Positions 43,688-52,250 of a stretch of DNA of 64,000 nt are shown one piece after another. The notes under the pieces are model-generated. The model saw only the letters and a program-made list of their open reading frames with translations, was not told the DNA's origin and ran no database searches. Position numbers and translations under genes: made by a program. Numbering within the stretch: the stretch's first letter is position 1; each line of letters opens with the position of its first letter. Source of the DNA: Pseudorhodoferax sp. Leaf267 (GTDB taxonomy: Bacteria > Pseudomonadota > Gammaproteobacteria > Burkholderiales > Burkholderiaceae_C); NCBI RefSeq assembly GCF_001422405.1, contig NZ_LMMV01000004.1:108642-172641 (forward strand). The letters are read 5' to 3'.

Positions 43688-43817
43688 GGTCTCGCTTGAA
43701 TCACCGGTGCCATGCAGACACCGGGTGAGTCACCTACGCCATGTCGGCCACATGGCGTGGCGCGGACAAGTCTGTTGACGCAGGTCCCTTTCGCGGATCG
43801 AAGGGTGGCTACTCCCC
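43688..43817 (-). ncRNA. yybP-ykoY (manganese) riboswitch
   Basis: On the minus strand the leader opens with GGGGAGTAGCC (43817-43807), passes through a stem-loop with the internal GTCAACA, a long hairpin (CACGCCATG / CATGGCGT type), and ends GATTCAAGCGAGACC (near 43702-43688). The GGGGAGTAG start and GCGAGACC end are the signature of this class. It lies 76 nt before a UPF0016 Mn exporter, the classic downstream gene. Mn2+ binding is expected to turn expression on. Confidence 0.88.
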
Positions 43818-43831
43818 AAAGACAGCCCGGG

Positions 43832-43837
43832 AGTGTA
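43832..43837 (-). promoter_or_regulatory. Possible -10 element of the manganese riboswitch transcript
   Basis: TACACT on the minus strand sits 15 bp before the conserved GGGGAGTAG start of the aptamer, so transcription would begin close to it. The -35 is not clear. Confidence 0.4.
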
Positions 43838-44068
43838 CCCACTGGGCCATTCGCACCGGCGCTGGCGTTTCGCGCAGTCTCCGCGTTTTTCCTTAGTACA
43901 AATAGCTCAAAATTCGCGCAGGTAGTCTGATAATTGGCGCCCGTCGCGCCTGGCGCGGCGCAATCGTGTGCGGTGATTGGTCGGGTTCGGGTCTGCAGGG
44001 TCTCCAGGGATAAGCGGATTGCGGCACAAAGGCTCCATCGCGTTGTGCGTTTTCTCTAGGAGTGCCTC

Positions 44069-44458
44069 GTGGGCAACAAACTGTATGTGGGCAACCTGCC
44101 CTATTCCTTCCGTGACGATGACATGCACCAGGCCTTCAGCGCCTACGGCAGCATCAACAGCGCCAAGGTCATGATGGAGCGCGACACCGGGCGCTCCAAG
44201 GGTTTCGGTTTCGTGGAAATGGGCAGTGACGCCGAAGCCCAGGCTGCCATCGCCGGCATGAACGGCCAGAGCGTGGGCGGCCGCGCGCTGGTGGTCAACG
44301 AAGCACGTCCGATGGAGCCACGCGCGCCTCGTTCGGGCGGCTACGGCGGCGGCGGTGGTGGCGGCAACTACGGTGGCGGTGGCGGTTATGGCGGCGGCGG
44401 TGGCAGCGGCTATGGCGGTGGTGGCTATGGCGGTGGTGGCGGCCGCAGCAGCTACTGA
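44069..44458 (+). CDS. Glycine-rich RRM RNA-binding protein (copy 1)
   Basis: A 129-residue protein: one RNA recognition motif at residues 1-80 with RNP2 LYVGNLPY and RNP1 SKGFGFVEM, then a Gly/Tyr/Ser-rich tail of GGGGGY-type repeats. Such proteins act as RNA chaperones, often cold- or stress-induced. GTG at 44069 has TAGGAG upstream and matches the MGNKLYVG start of the paralogue. A 150-nt leader precedes it. The tail is much shorter than in copy 2. Confidence 0.93.
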   Translation: MGNKLYVGNLPYSFRDDDMHQAFSAYGSINSAKVMMERDTGRSKGFGFVEMGSDAEAQAAIAGMNGQSVGGRALVVNEARPMEPRAPRSGGYGGGGGGGNYGGGGGYGGGGGSGYGGGGYGGGGGRSSY

Positions 44459-44688
44459 GCGCGGAGCAGGAACACAAGCCGTGCGTGCTTACAACACATT
44501 CGGTCGCAGGTCATGGAAAATTGTTTGACTATTTGTGTTTCTTTTCGACCTGACGGCATATGATGTGCGGGCGTGGGCCTATGGCCTGCGCACCTTGCGG
44601 TGTCGGTCAGTTTCGCGTCCTTGAGTTCTGCAGATTGCGTTTTCGGGACTCCATCGCTTTTTCAATGTGTTTTTGAGGAGTCCCTTGA
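44459..44688 (+). other. Gene-free leader between the two RRM genes
   Basis: A 230-bp stretch clearly richer in A/T than the surroundings (for example TTTGACTATTTGTGTTTC at about 44522) with a possible TATGAT box at 44562-44567. No terminator with a U-tract and no reading frame is seen. The long untranslated leader is the kind found in cold-regulated mRNAs, but this is inference. Confidence 0.45.
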
Positions 44689-45204
44689 ATGGGCAACAAA
44701 CTGTACGTCGGCAACCTGCCTTACTCGGTTCGCGATAGCGATCTGGAGCAATCCTTCAGCCAGTTCGGCACCGTGACCAGCGCCAAGGTCATGATGGAGC
44801 GCGACACGGGCCGGTCCAAGGGCTTCGGCTTCGTGGAAATGGGCAGCGACGCGGAAGCGCAGGCGGCCATCAACGGCATGAACGGTCAGTCGCTGGGCGG
44901 CCGCAGCTGCGTGGTGAACGAAGCGCGCCCCATGGAAGCACGTCCCCCCCGTAGCGGTGGTGGCGGCGGCTACGGTGGTGGTGGCGGCGGTTATGGCGGC
45001 GGCGGTGGTGGCGGCTACGGCGGCGGTGGTGGCGGCGGCTACGGCGGCGGCGGTGGTCGCAGCGGCGGTGGTGGCGGCTACGGTGGTGGCGGTGGCCGCA
45101 GCGGCGGTGGCGGCAGCGACGGCGGTTTCCGCAGCCCGTACGGCTCCGGCCCGCGCGGCGGTGGTGGTGGCAATGGCGGCGGCGGTGGCCGCGGCGGCTA
45201 CTGA
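44689..45204 (+). CDS. Glycine-rich RRM RNA-binding protein (copy 2)
   Basis: A 171-residue paralogue of copy 1: the RRM (RNP2 LYVGNLPY, RNP1 SKGFGFVEM) is nearly identical, while the tail is longer, with at least eight GGGGGY or GGRSGG units plus a GGFRSPYGSGPRGG segment. ATG at 44689 has GAGGAG upstream. The two copies arose by local duplication, and the tails have since expanded differently, as slippage-prone GGC/GGT codon runs do. A strong terminator follows. Confidence 0.95.
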   Translation: MGNKLYVGNLPYSVRDSDLEQSFSQFGTVTSAKVMMERDTGRSKGFGFVEMGSDAEAQAAINGMNGQSLGGRSCVVNEARPMEARPPRSGGGGGYGGGGGGYGGGGGGGYGGGGGGGYGGGGGRSGGGGGYGGGGGRSGGGGSDGGFRSPYGSGPRGGGGGNGGGGGRGGY

Positions 45205-45234
45205 GCCCTGTGCTCCGCGCCTCGCGCGACAATG

Positions 45235-45260
45235 AAAAAGGCTCCTAGGGAGCCTTTTTT
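45235..45260. terminator. Bidirectional intrinsic terminator after the RRM genes
   Basis: AAAAAGGCTCC-TAG-GGAGCCTTTTTT: an 11-bp stem, T-rich on both strands. It ends the RRM transcript and the convergent SDR operon. Confidence 0.92.
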
Positions 45261-45275
45261 GTTGCCCGCCTGTTC

Positions 45276-46055
45276 TCAGGACTCGGTCTGCCGCGGCTTG
45301 CGCGAGCGCCCGACCAGCAGGCGGTCGAACCAGGCATTGGGCAGCGCGCGCATGAGCTTGGCCACGACGCCCATCTGCCACGGGATCGTGCGGTAGCGCA
45401 CGCCGGCCTCGATCGCGTCGAAGGCCTTGTCGGCAAACGCGGTGGCCGGCATCAGGAACGGCATGGCGTAGCGGTTCTTGCGCGTAAGCGGCGTGTCGAT
45501 ATAGCCCGGGCACAGCGTCACGACCTGCACGCCATCCGGACGCAGCTCGCCGCGCAGGCTTTCGCAGTAGCCGATCACGCCGGCCTTGCTCGCGCAATAG
45601 CCGCCATGGCCCGGCAGGCCGCGGATGCCGGCCACGCTGGCGATGCCCACCAGCGTGCCGCTGCGCCGTTCGCGCATGGCCTGCACGAAGGGGTGGAAGG
45701 TGGCGGCCATGCCCACGTTGTTGACCGCGAAGATGCGGGCCATGACGGCGATGTCTTCGCGCATGGCCGTGTCCATGCCGATGCTGATGCCGGCGTTGGC
45801 GATCACCACGTCGGCCAGGCCCTGGCGCGCGATGCTGGCCTGCGCTGCGGCGACGATGCTGTCGGGCACGGCGACGTCGGCCTCGTAGATGCCGACGCGC
45901 TGCGCGTCCAGGCCATTGGCGGCGCGCCAGTCCTCGATCTGCGCGGTGCGGCGCGCGACGAGCGCGAGCGCGTAACCCGCCTGGTAGTAGCGCAGCGCCA
46001 GCGCCTGGCCGATGCCGCTGGACGCACCGGTGATGAACGCGAGCCTGGTGCTCAT
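45276..46055 (-). CDS. SDR family oxidoreductase in the kds-lpt operon
   Basis: A 259-residue short-chain dehydrogenase with the cofactor motif TGASSGIGQALA, the NAG motif in VIANAGISIG, Ser in IASVAGIRG and the YCASKAG active site. The C-terminal 45 residues have hydrophobic and basic stretches seen in membrane-associated SDRs. Its ATG overlaps the lptC stop. lptA would be the usual gene in this place, so a role in envelope lipid metabolism is possible but unproven. Confidence 0.87.
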   Translation of the reverse strand: MSTRLAFITGASSGIGQALALRYYQAGYALALVARRTAQIEDWRAANGLDAQRVGIYEADVAVPDSIVAAAQASIARQGLADVVIANAGISIGMDTAMREDIAVMARIFAVNNVGMAATFHPFVQAMRERRSGTLVGIASVAGIRGLPGHGGYCASKAGVIGYCESLRGELRPDGVQVVTLCPGYIDTPLTRKNRYAMPFLMPATAFADKAFDAIEAGVRYRTIPWQMGVVAKLMRALPNAWFDRLLVGRSRKPRQTES

Positions 46056-46681
46056 CGGGTTGCGGCCGGCCGCGCGGTCACCATGCCGCGGACCCGGCCG
46101 TCGAGCTGCATCAGCCGGTCGAGGTTGTCGTAATCCATGCGGTCGCCCGTGAAACGGTCGCTGCCGCGTGTCATGACCACGGGGAGGTGCGTGCGCACGC
46201 GCTCCACGTTGGAGAACGCATGCAGGAACTCGCTGCGCAGCTCCATGCGCGGCAGCACGCGGCCCGACTTGTCGGTCACGGACTCGCGCACCACGATGGC
46301 GTTGCCGAAGAGCTGGACTTCGGAACCGTCGGCGTTGGACAGCGCACGGTTGGCGGTGGACAGCGTGACATGCCCCTGCTCGTTCAGCGAGCGGATGCGG
46401 GCCTTGTCGATCTCCAGCGTGTCGGTGTCGGGGAAGTGCCAGGCCTGCTCGCCCTGGATCTCGGTTTTGAGCCGGCCGCTCGCATCGAATGTCTTGACCG
46501 AGAAGTCGCGCATGAAGTAGTCGGGGTCGTGGTCGACCGGCCGCTCGCTGTGGGGGGTGACCATGGTCGGCGCGTTGCGCACCAGCCAGTAGGTGCCCAG
46601 CGCCAGCAGCGCCATGAGCAGCACCGGCAGGTAGATCGAGAAACGATCCCAGCCGTCACGCAATGTGGCGAGCAGTTTCAA
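46052..46681 (-). CDS. lptC: LPS export ABC transporter periplasmic protein LptC
   Basis: A 209-residue single-pass inner-membrane protein. An N-terminal anchor (YLPVLLMALLALGTYWLV, residues 18-35) is followed by the periplasmic beta-jellyroll with DYFMRDFSVKTFDASGRL and the conserved QGEQAWHFPDTDTLEIDKA. It passes LPS from LptBFG to LptA. It starts with TTG at 46681, overlapping the kdsC stop (TTGA). lptA and lptB do not follow it here. Confidence 0.92.
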   Translation of the reverse strand: MKLLATLRDGWDRFSIYLPVLLMALLALGTYWLVRNAPTMVTPHSERPVDHDPDYFMRDFSVKTFDASGRLKTEIQGEQAWHFPDTDTLEIDKARIRSLNEQGHVTLSTANRALSNADGSEVQLFGNAIVVRESVTDKSGRVLPRMELRSEFLHAFSNVERVRTHLPVVMTRGSDRFTGDRMDYDNLDRLMQLDGRVRGMVTARPAATR

Positions 46682-47253
46682 CGGTGGTACTCCGCCAGCA
46701 GATCGGCGTAGCGCCCGCTGGCCACCAGCAGCAGGTCGCAGAACTCCCGCGCGGCGCCGTGGCCGCCGGCCAGGGTCGTCACGTAGTGCGCGGCGGCCAG
46801 AACCTCGGCCTGGGCCTGCGGCGGCGCGCAGGCCAGTGCGCAGCGCGTGAGCACCGGCAGGTCAGGCCAGTCGTCGCCGATCGCGGCGGCCTGGTGCCAG
46901 CCGAGGCCCAGTTCGTCCAGGATGGCCTGCGCGGCGGGGCGCTTGTCTTCGGTGCCGAAGCGCGCATGCACCACGCCCAGCGCCTGCAGCCGCGCGCGCA
47001 ACGCCACCGAGTCGCGGCCCGTGACCACGGCCGGCGTGATGCCGGCGGCCCGCAGCAGCTTCAGGCCGAAGCCGTCCAGCGTGTGGAAGCGCTTGAAGAC
47101 CTCGGCCGTGCCGCGCGGGTCGCCGGCCGGCAGCTCGGAGATGTACAGGCTGCCGTCGGTCAGCACGCCGTCCACGTCGAAGAACGCCACGCGCACGGGC
47201 TGCGCGCGCAGCAGCAGCGCAGGCGGGTGTTGCAAGGCAGGTGCGGACGCCAT
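46678..47253 (-). CDS. kdsC: 3-deoxy-D-manno-octulosonate 8-phosphate phosphatase KdsC
   Basis: A 191-residue HAD phosphatase of the compact C0 type. Motif I is AFFDVDGVLTDGSLY with the nucleophile and acid Asp, motif II Thr is in VVTGRDSVAL, and motif III/IV are the Lys of GTEDKRPA and GDDWPDLPVL. It releases phosphate from KDO-8-phosphate on the way to LPS. It overlaps kdsD at the start (ATGA) and lptC at the end. Confidence 0.95.
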   Translation of the reverse strand: MASAPALQHPPALLLRAQPVRVAFFDVDGVLTDGSLYISELPAGDPRGTAEVFKRFHTLDGFGLKLLRAAGITPAVVTGRDSVALRARLQALGVVHARFGTEDKRPAAQAILDELGLGWHQAAAIGDDWPDLPVLTRCALACAPPQAQAEVLAAAHYVTTLAGGHGAAREFCDLLLVASGRYADLLAEYHR

Positions 47254-48251
47254 CAGATGACCTTGGCGCGCATCAGGTCGCCGATGTGGACCACGCCGAC
47301 CAGCGTGCCGGCGGCATCGACCACCAGGACCGCGGTGATGCGGTGCTGCTCCATCAGCTCGACGGCCTCGACCGCGAGCGCATCGGGCCGTATGCGCCGC
47401 GGCTGGCGGTGCATCACGTCTTCGGCGCGCACGGCGCGCAGGTCGGCGCCTTTCTCCACCAGGCGGCGCAGGTCGCCGTCGGTGAACACGCCCAGCACGC
47501 GCTGCGCCTCGTCGACGATGGCGGCCAGGCCGCCCTTGGCGCTCATCTCGCGCATCATCTCGGCCAACGGCGTGGCCGGGCCGATGGCGGGGATGTCGGC
47601 ACCGCTGCGCATCACGTCGGCCACATGCGTCAGCAGGCGTCGGCCCAGCGCGCCACCGGGGTGCGAGCGCGCGAAGTCTTCGGCCTTGAAGCCACGCAGC
47701 TCCAGCAGCGCAACGGCCAGCGCATCGCCCATGACCAGTTGCGCCGTGCTGCTGGCCGTGGGCGCCAGGTTCAGCGGGCAGGCTTCCTTTTCCACGCCGC
47801 TGTCCAGCACCTCGTCCGCGTGCCGCGCCAGTGTGGATTCGAGGCCACCGGTGATGGCGATCAGCGGCACGCCCTGGCGCTTGAGCACGGGCAGGATCAG
47901 GTTGAGCTCGGCGCTCTCGCCGCTGTTGGAGATGGCCATGACGAGGTCCTGCGCCGTGACCATGCCCAGATCGCCATGGCTGGCCTCGCCGGGGTGCACG
48001 AACAGGGCCGGCGTGCCGGTGGAGGCCAGCGTGGCCGCGATCTTGCGGCCCACGTGGCCGCTTTTTCCCATGCCCATCACGACCACGCGGCCAGGTAGCA
48101 CGAGGATGCGTTGCACGGCACGCACGAAGCCGTCGCCGATGCGGCTCTTCATGCCCAGGATGGCTTCGGCTTCGATGTCCAGAGTGAGCCGCGCCTGGTG
48201 GATCACCTGCGCCGCATCGAGGGGCGTCGGTGGCCCGGGCGGTTGCGTCAT
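47253..48251 (-). CDS. kdsD: D-arabinose 5-phosphate isomerase KdsD
   Basis: A 332-residue enzyme making arabinose 5-phosphate for KDO. The SIS domain (GMGKSGHVGRKIAATLASTG, about residues 60-80, with AISNSGESAELN) is followed by paired CBS domains after about residue 210. The ATG at 48251 matches the family; an upstream extension is shadow. First gene of kdsD-kdsC-lptC-SDR, divergent from the KefB-like antiporter gene. Confidence 0.95.
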   Translation of the reverse strand: MTQPPGPPTPLDAAQVIHQARLTLDIEAEAILGMKSRIGDGFVRAVQRILVLPGRVVVMGMGKSGHVGRKIAATLASTGTPALFVHPGEASHGDLGMVTAQDLVMAISNSGESAELNLILPVLKRQGVPLIAITGGLESTLARHADEVLDSGVEKEACPLNLAPTASSTAQLVMGDALAVALLELRGFKAEDFARSHPGGALGRRLLTHVADVMRSGADIPAIGPATPLAEMMREMSAKGGLAAIVDEAQRVLGVFTDGDLRRLVEKGADLRAVRAEDVMHRQPRRIRPDALAVEAVELMEQHRITAVLVVDAAGTLVGVVHIGDLMRAKVI

Positions 48252-48334
48252 GCGGCGGATTCTATCGATGCCCCTCGTGGCGCACGGTTGCGAATTCCGG
48301 CCGCCGCAAGGGCCACGCACGCTAGCATCCGCGC

Positions 48335-50320
48335 ATGTCTTCGCTCGAACTCACGCTGATCTATCTGCTTGCAGCGGTGACCGGCGTGGTGGTGTTCCGT
48401 TCGCTCAAGCTGCCGCCCATGCTGGGCTACCTGGCGGTCGGCGTGCTGATCGGGCCGAACGCGCTGGCGCTGGCGCAGAACTCGGAGAGCGTGAAGCACC
48501 TGGGCGAGTTCGGCGTGGTGTTCCTGATGTTCGTGATCGGGCTGGAGTTCAGCCTGCCCAAGCTGCGTGCGATGCGCCGCCATGTGTTCGGCCTGGGCCT
48601 GTTCCAGGTGGTGCTAACCATCCTGGCCGCCACCGCGTTCTCGCTGGCGCTGGCGGCCGTGGCGCCCAGCTGGTGGGGCCTGCCGTGGCAGACCGCGCTG
48701 GCGCTGTCCGGTGCGCTGGCGATGAGCAGCACGGCCATCGTGATCAAGCTGATGGCCGAGCGGCTGGAGATGGAGTCCGAGCACGGCAAGCGCGTGATGG
48801 GCGTGCTGCTGTTCCAGGACCTGGCCGTGGTGCCGCTGCTGGTCATCATCCCGGCGCTGGGCGCATCGGCCGAGACGCTGCTCTACGCGCTGGGCCTGGC
48901 GGCGCTGAAGGCCGCCGCGCTGATCACGCTGCTGCTGGTGGGCGGCCAGAAGATCATGCGCTGGTGGCTCACGCTGGTGGCGCGGCGCAAGAGCGAAGAG
49001 CTGTTCGTGCTGAACCTGCTGCTGATCACGCTGGGCCTGGCCTGGCTGACCGAGCTGGCCGGGCTGAGCCTGGCGCTGGGCGCCTTCATCGCAGGCATGC
49101 TGATCTCGGAGACCGAATACAAGCACCAGGTGGAAACCGACATCCGCCCGTTCCACGACGTGCTGCTGGGCCTGTTCTTCATCACCATCGGCATGATGCT
49201 GGACTGGCGCCTGGTGCTGGAGCGCTGGCCCCTGGTGCTGCTGCTGGTCACGCTCCCGGTGGCATTCAAGCTGGTGATGATCACGGCCCTGGCGCGCGGT
49301 CTGGGCGCGTCCATGGGCGTGTCGCTGCGCACCGGGCTCTACCTGGCGCAGGCCGGGGAGTTCGGCTTCGTGCTGCTGGCGCTGGCGCAAAGCCGTGGCC
49401 TGGTCCCGCCCGCGCTGCTGAACCCGATCCTGGCCAGCATGGTCCTGTCGATGCTGGCCACGCCGTTCATGGTCATGTACAGCAACGCCATCGTCACGCG
49501 CTTCGTCAGCAGCGACTGGCTGCAGCAGTCGCTGCAGATGACCAGCATCGCGCGCCGCTCCATCAACGCGAACAAGCACGTCATCATCTGCGGCTACGGC
49601 CGTAGCGGGCAGAACCTGGCGCGCATGCTGGAGCGCGAGTCCATTCCCTACATGGCGCTGGACCTGGACCCGGACCGCGTGCGCCAGGCCGCCGCGGCCG
49701 GCGATTCGGTGGTGTTCGGCGACGCGGCCCGGCTGCAGGCGCTGATGGCCGCGGGCCTGTCGCGCGCCAGCGCGGTCGTCATCACCTACCAGGACGTGCC
49801 CGGCGCGCTGAAGGTGCTGGCCCACATCCGCGGCCACGCGCCGCAGGTGCCCGTGATCGTGCGCACGCAGGACGACCACGACCTGGAGCGGCTGCAACAG
49901 GCCGGCGCGACCGAGGTCGTGCCCGAGGCCATCGAGGGCTCGCTGATGCTGGCCAGCCATGCGCTGGCCCTGGTCGGCGTGCCGATGCGGCGCGTGATCC
50001 GCGTCGTGCAGGACCAGCGCGATGCGCGCTACAACCTGCTGCGCGGCTACTTCCGGGGGGCGGACGACGACGGCCTGGACGAGCTGGACCAGGAGCGCCT
50101 GGCCACGGTCTCGCTGACCATCGGCGCGCGTTCGCTGGGCAGGACCGTCGGCCAACTGGCCCTGCATGCCATCGGGGTGCGCGCAGTCATGCTGCGCCGC
50201 CAAAGCGGCGTGCAGGAGGCGCTGAGCGACGACGCGCTGCTGCAGGACGGCGACACCCTCGTGCTCTCGGGCAAGGCCGATGCGCTGGCCCGCGCCGAGG
50301 ACAAGCTGCTCAAGGGCTGA
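48335..50320 (+). CDS. Monovalent cation:proton antiporter-2 (KefB/KefC-like)
   Basis: A 661-residue membrane protein: an N-terminal CPA2 domain of about 12-13 helices (LGYLAVGVLIGPNAL, VIGLEFSLPKL, LFQDLAVVPLLV), a RCK/TrkA-N nucleotide-binding domain from about residue 410 (VIICGYGRSGQNLARML) and a TrkA-C domain at the end. The family moves K+ out, gated by NAD(H) or glutathione adducts. The divergent pairing with kdsD is common in Betaproteobacteria. Confidence 0.92.
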   Translation: MSSLELTLIYLLAAVTGVVVFRSLKLPPMLGYLAVGVLIGPNALALAQNSESVKHLGEFGVVFLMFVIGLEFSLPKLRAMRRHVFGLGLFQVVLTILAATAFSLALAAVAPSWWGLPWQTALALSGALAMSSTAIVIKLMAERLEMESEHGKRVMGVLLFQDLAVVPLLVIIPALGASAETLLYALGLAALKAAALITLLLVGGQKIMRWWLTLVARRKSEELFVLNLLLITLGLAWLTELAGLSLALGAFIAGMLISETEYKHQVETDIRPFHDVLLGLFFITIGMMLDWRLVLERWPLVLLLVTLPVAFKLVMITALARGLGASMGVSLRTGLYLAQAGEFGFVLLALAQSRGLVPPALLNPILASMVLSMLATPFMVMYSNAIVTRFVSSDWLQQSLQMTSIARRSINANKHVIICGYGRSGQNLARMLERESIPYMALDLDPDRVRQAAAAGDSVVFGDAARLQALMAAGLSRASAVVITYQDVPGALKVLAHIRGHAPQVPVIVRTQDDHDLERLQQAGATEVVPEAIEGSLMLASHALALVGVPMRRVIRVVQDQRDARYNLLRGYFRGADDDGLDELDQERLATVSLTIGARSLGRTVGQLALHAIGVRAVMLRRQSGVQEALSDDALLQDGDTLVLSGKADALARAEDKLLKG

Positions 50321-50809
50321 TCAGGTCACCGCGTCGCGGCGGCGCCGGTTGGTCAGCCGCTTGGCGACCACGGAGCCGGCTGCCATGGCCACGGCCAGCG
50401 CCAGTTCCGGCTGGCGGTTGCTGAGCTCGTGAAAGCGCATCGGCGACAGGTTCCACAGGCGCGCCGGCATGCCGGCCTGCACCGTCGCGCTGCGCGGTGC
50501 GCGCGAGAAGAAGCTGCCCTCGCCCACGGCCGAGCCCGCGCCTACGATGGCCAGGCGCACCTCGCCCTGCTCGTCCTCGTAGTGCACGCTCAGGTTGCCG
50601 CTCTCGATCAGGTACAGGGTGCGGTCGGCCGCGCCCTGCTTGAACAGGATCTGCCCGGGAGACAGCGCCAGCGGCTGCAGGTAAGGGGCCAGCGCCAGCC
50701 ATTGCGCCGGCGTCAGCTGCAGCAGCAGCGGGTCGTCGACGCGGGCCTGGGCGATGGCGTCGACCAGGTGCTGGATGTCGAAGCTGGCAGGAGGCGGCAT
50801 GGCGTTCAT
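50321..50809 (-). CDS. Cyclic nucleotide-binding domain protein
   Basis: A 162-residue protein with one CAP-type beta-roll: LSPGQILFKQGAADRTLYLI and the phosphate-binding-cassette region VGAGSAVGEGSFFSRAPRSATV. No DNA-binding or kinase domain is present. The C-terminus carries a basic cluster (RLTNRRRRD). It starts 21 bp downstream of mnmE and probably belongs to the same transcript. The ligand is unknown. Confidence 0.85.
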   Translation of the reverse strand: MNAMPPPASFDIQHLVDAIAQARVDDPLLLQLTPAQWLALAPYLQPLALSPGQILFKQGAADRTLYLIESGNLSVHYEDEQGEVRLAIVGAGSAVGEGSFFSRAPRSATVQAGMPARLWNLSPMRFHELSNRQPELALAVAMAAGSVVAKRLTNRRRRDAVT

Positions 50810-50830
50810 GGAGGTCTGGCCAGGAGGCGG

Positions 50831-52210
50831 CTACTTTCCGATGCAGAACCGGGAGAAGATGACGCCCAGCAGATCGTCCGACCCGAAGGCGCCCGTGATT
50901 TCGTTCAGGGCATTTTGCGCGAGCCGCAGTTCCTCGGCCATGAGATCCAGCGTCAACCCCTCCACCAGATGGGCGGCCACCTCGGCCAGATGCCGCTGCA
51001 CGCGCGTCAGCGATTGCACGTGACGCGCGCGCGCCAGGTAGACGCCCTCGGGCAGCGACTGCCAGCCCGCGATCTTCAGCAGCGCGGCGCGCAAGGCCGC
51101 CAGGCCCTCGCCGGTCTTGGCCGACAGGCGCAGGCCGTCGACCTGCGCCTCGGCCTGTGCCGGCGCGGCGTCGAGCTTGTTCCAGACATGCAGCACAGGC
51201 ACGCCGGCCGGCAGGCGCTGCGCCAGCGTGGCGGCGATCTCGGCGTCCGCCTGCAGCGCCTGCGCGTCCTGCGCGCGCACCAGGTCGTGCAGGAACAGCA
51301 CGGCGTCCGCACCCTCGATCTCGGCCCATGCGCGTGCGATGCCGATGCGCTCGACCGGGTCGTCGCTGTCGCGCAGGCCGGCCGTGTCGACCACGTGCAC
51401 CGGCACGCCCTCGATCTGGATCGCCTGCACGACCTTGTCGCGCGTGGTGCCGGCGATCGGTGTCACGATGGCCAGCTCGGCGCCGGCCAGCGCATTGAGC
51501 AGCGAGGACTTGCCCGCGTTCGGCTGGCCCGCGATCACGACCGTGATGCCCTCGCGCAGCAGCGCGCCCTGGCGCGTGCGCTGCATCACCGCGTCGAGCT
51601 GGCGCTGCAGCCCGTCGAGCTGGCCCTGGGCGTCGGCCTTGCGCAGGAAGTCGATGTCTTCCTCGGGAAAGTCCAGCGTGGCCTCGACCAGCATGCGCAG
51701 GTGGATCAGGCGCTGCAGCAGGCCGTCGATCTGCTGCGAGAACTCGCCGGCCAGCGAACGGCTGGCGCTGCGCGCCGCGGCCTCGGTGCTGGCGTCGATC
51801 AGGTCGGCCACGGCTTCGGCCTGGGCCAGGTCGAGCTTGTCGTTCAGGAAGGCGCGCTGCGTAAACTCGCCGGGCTCGGCCGGCCGCAGGCCGATGCCGG
51901 CGCCGGCCTCCAGGCAGCGCGCCAGCAACAGCTGCAGCACGATGGGGCCGCCGTGGGCCTGCAGCTCCAGCACGTCCTCGCCGGTGTAGCTGTGCGGGGC
52001 CGGGAAATGCAGCGCCAGGCCCTGGTCGATGGCCTGGCCGTCGGCGTCGCGGAACGGCAGGTAGGTCGCCTCGCGGGCTTTCAGCGCGCGGCCGCAGACG
52101 GCCTGCACGATGCTGGACACGTCGCCGCCGGACACGCGCACTATGCCGACCGCGCCGCGGCCAGGGGCGGTGGCAATGGCCACGATGGGGGTGTGCGGGG
52201 GGGCTACCAT
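50831..52210 (-). CDS. mnmE: tRNA uridine-5-carboxymethylaminomethyl(34) synthesis GTPase MnmE
   Basis: A 459-residue GTPase that works with MnmG on the wobble uridine of several tRNAs. The N-terminal tetrahydrofolate-binding domain ([20 protein letters not shown]) precedes the G domain: G1 [15 protein letters not shown]2 GTTRDK, G3 DTAGLR, G4 NKLD. The C-terminal FCIGK holds the catalytic cysteine. ATG 52210 is chosen for its better-spaced AGGA; ATG 52219 is three codons upstream. In many genomes it lies next to yidC; here a peptide-binding protein and an amidohydrolase gene intervene. Confidence 0.97.
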   Translation of the reverse strand: MVAPPHTPIVAIATAPGRGAVGIVRVSGGDVSSIVQAVCGRALKAREATYLPFRDADGQAIDQGLALHFPAPHSYTGEDVLELQAHGGPIVLQLLLARCLEAGAGIGLRPAEPGEFTQRAFLNDKLDLAQAEAVADLIDASTEAAARSASRSLAGEFSQQIDGLLQRLIHLRMLVEATLDFPEEDIDFLRKADAQGQLDGLQRQLDAVMQRTRQGALLREGITVVIAGQPNAGKSSLLNALAGAELAIVTPIAGTTRDKVVQAIQIEGVPVHVVDTAGLRDSDDPVERIGIARAWAEIEGADAVLFLHDLVRAQDAQALQADAEIAATLAQRLPAGVPVLHVWNKLDAAPAQAEAQVDGLRLSAKTGEGLAALRAALLKIAGWQSLPEGVYLARARHVQSLTRVQRHLAEVAAHLVEGLTLDLMAEELRLAQNALNEITGAFGSDDLLGVIFSRFCIGK

Positions 52211-52250
52211 GGCCGCCATCCTACCGGCCAGCACTTGGGGAGAACTGGGC

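Noticed and set aside
44330..45200. Dense short repeats that could look like a CRISPR array or satellite
   Set aside because: They are GGC/GGT glycine codons in the tails of two RRM proteins, with no regular spacers.
46663..49605. 980-codon plus-strand frame
   Set aside because: It is antisense to kdsC and kdsD and then out of frame with the antiporter, all of which have clear family motifs.
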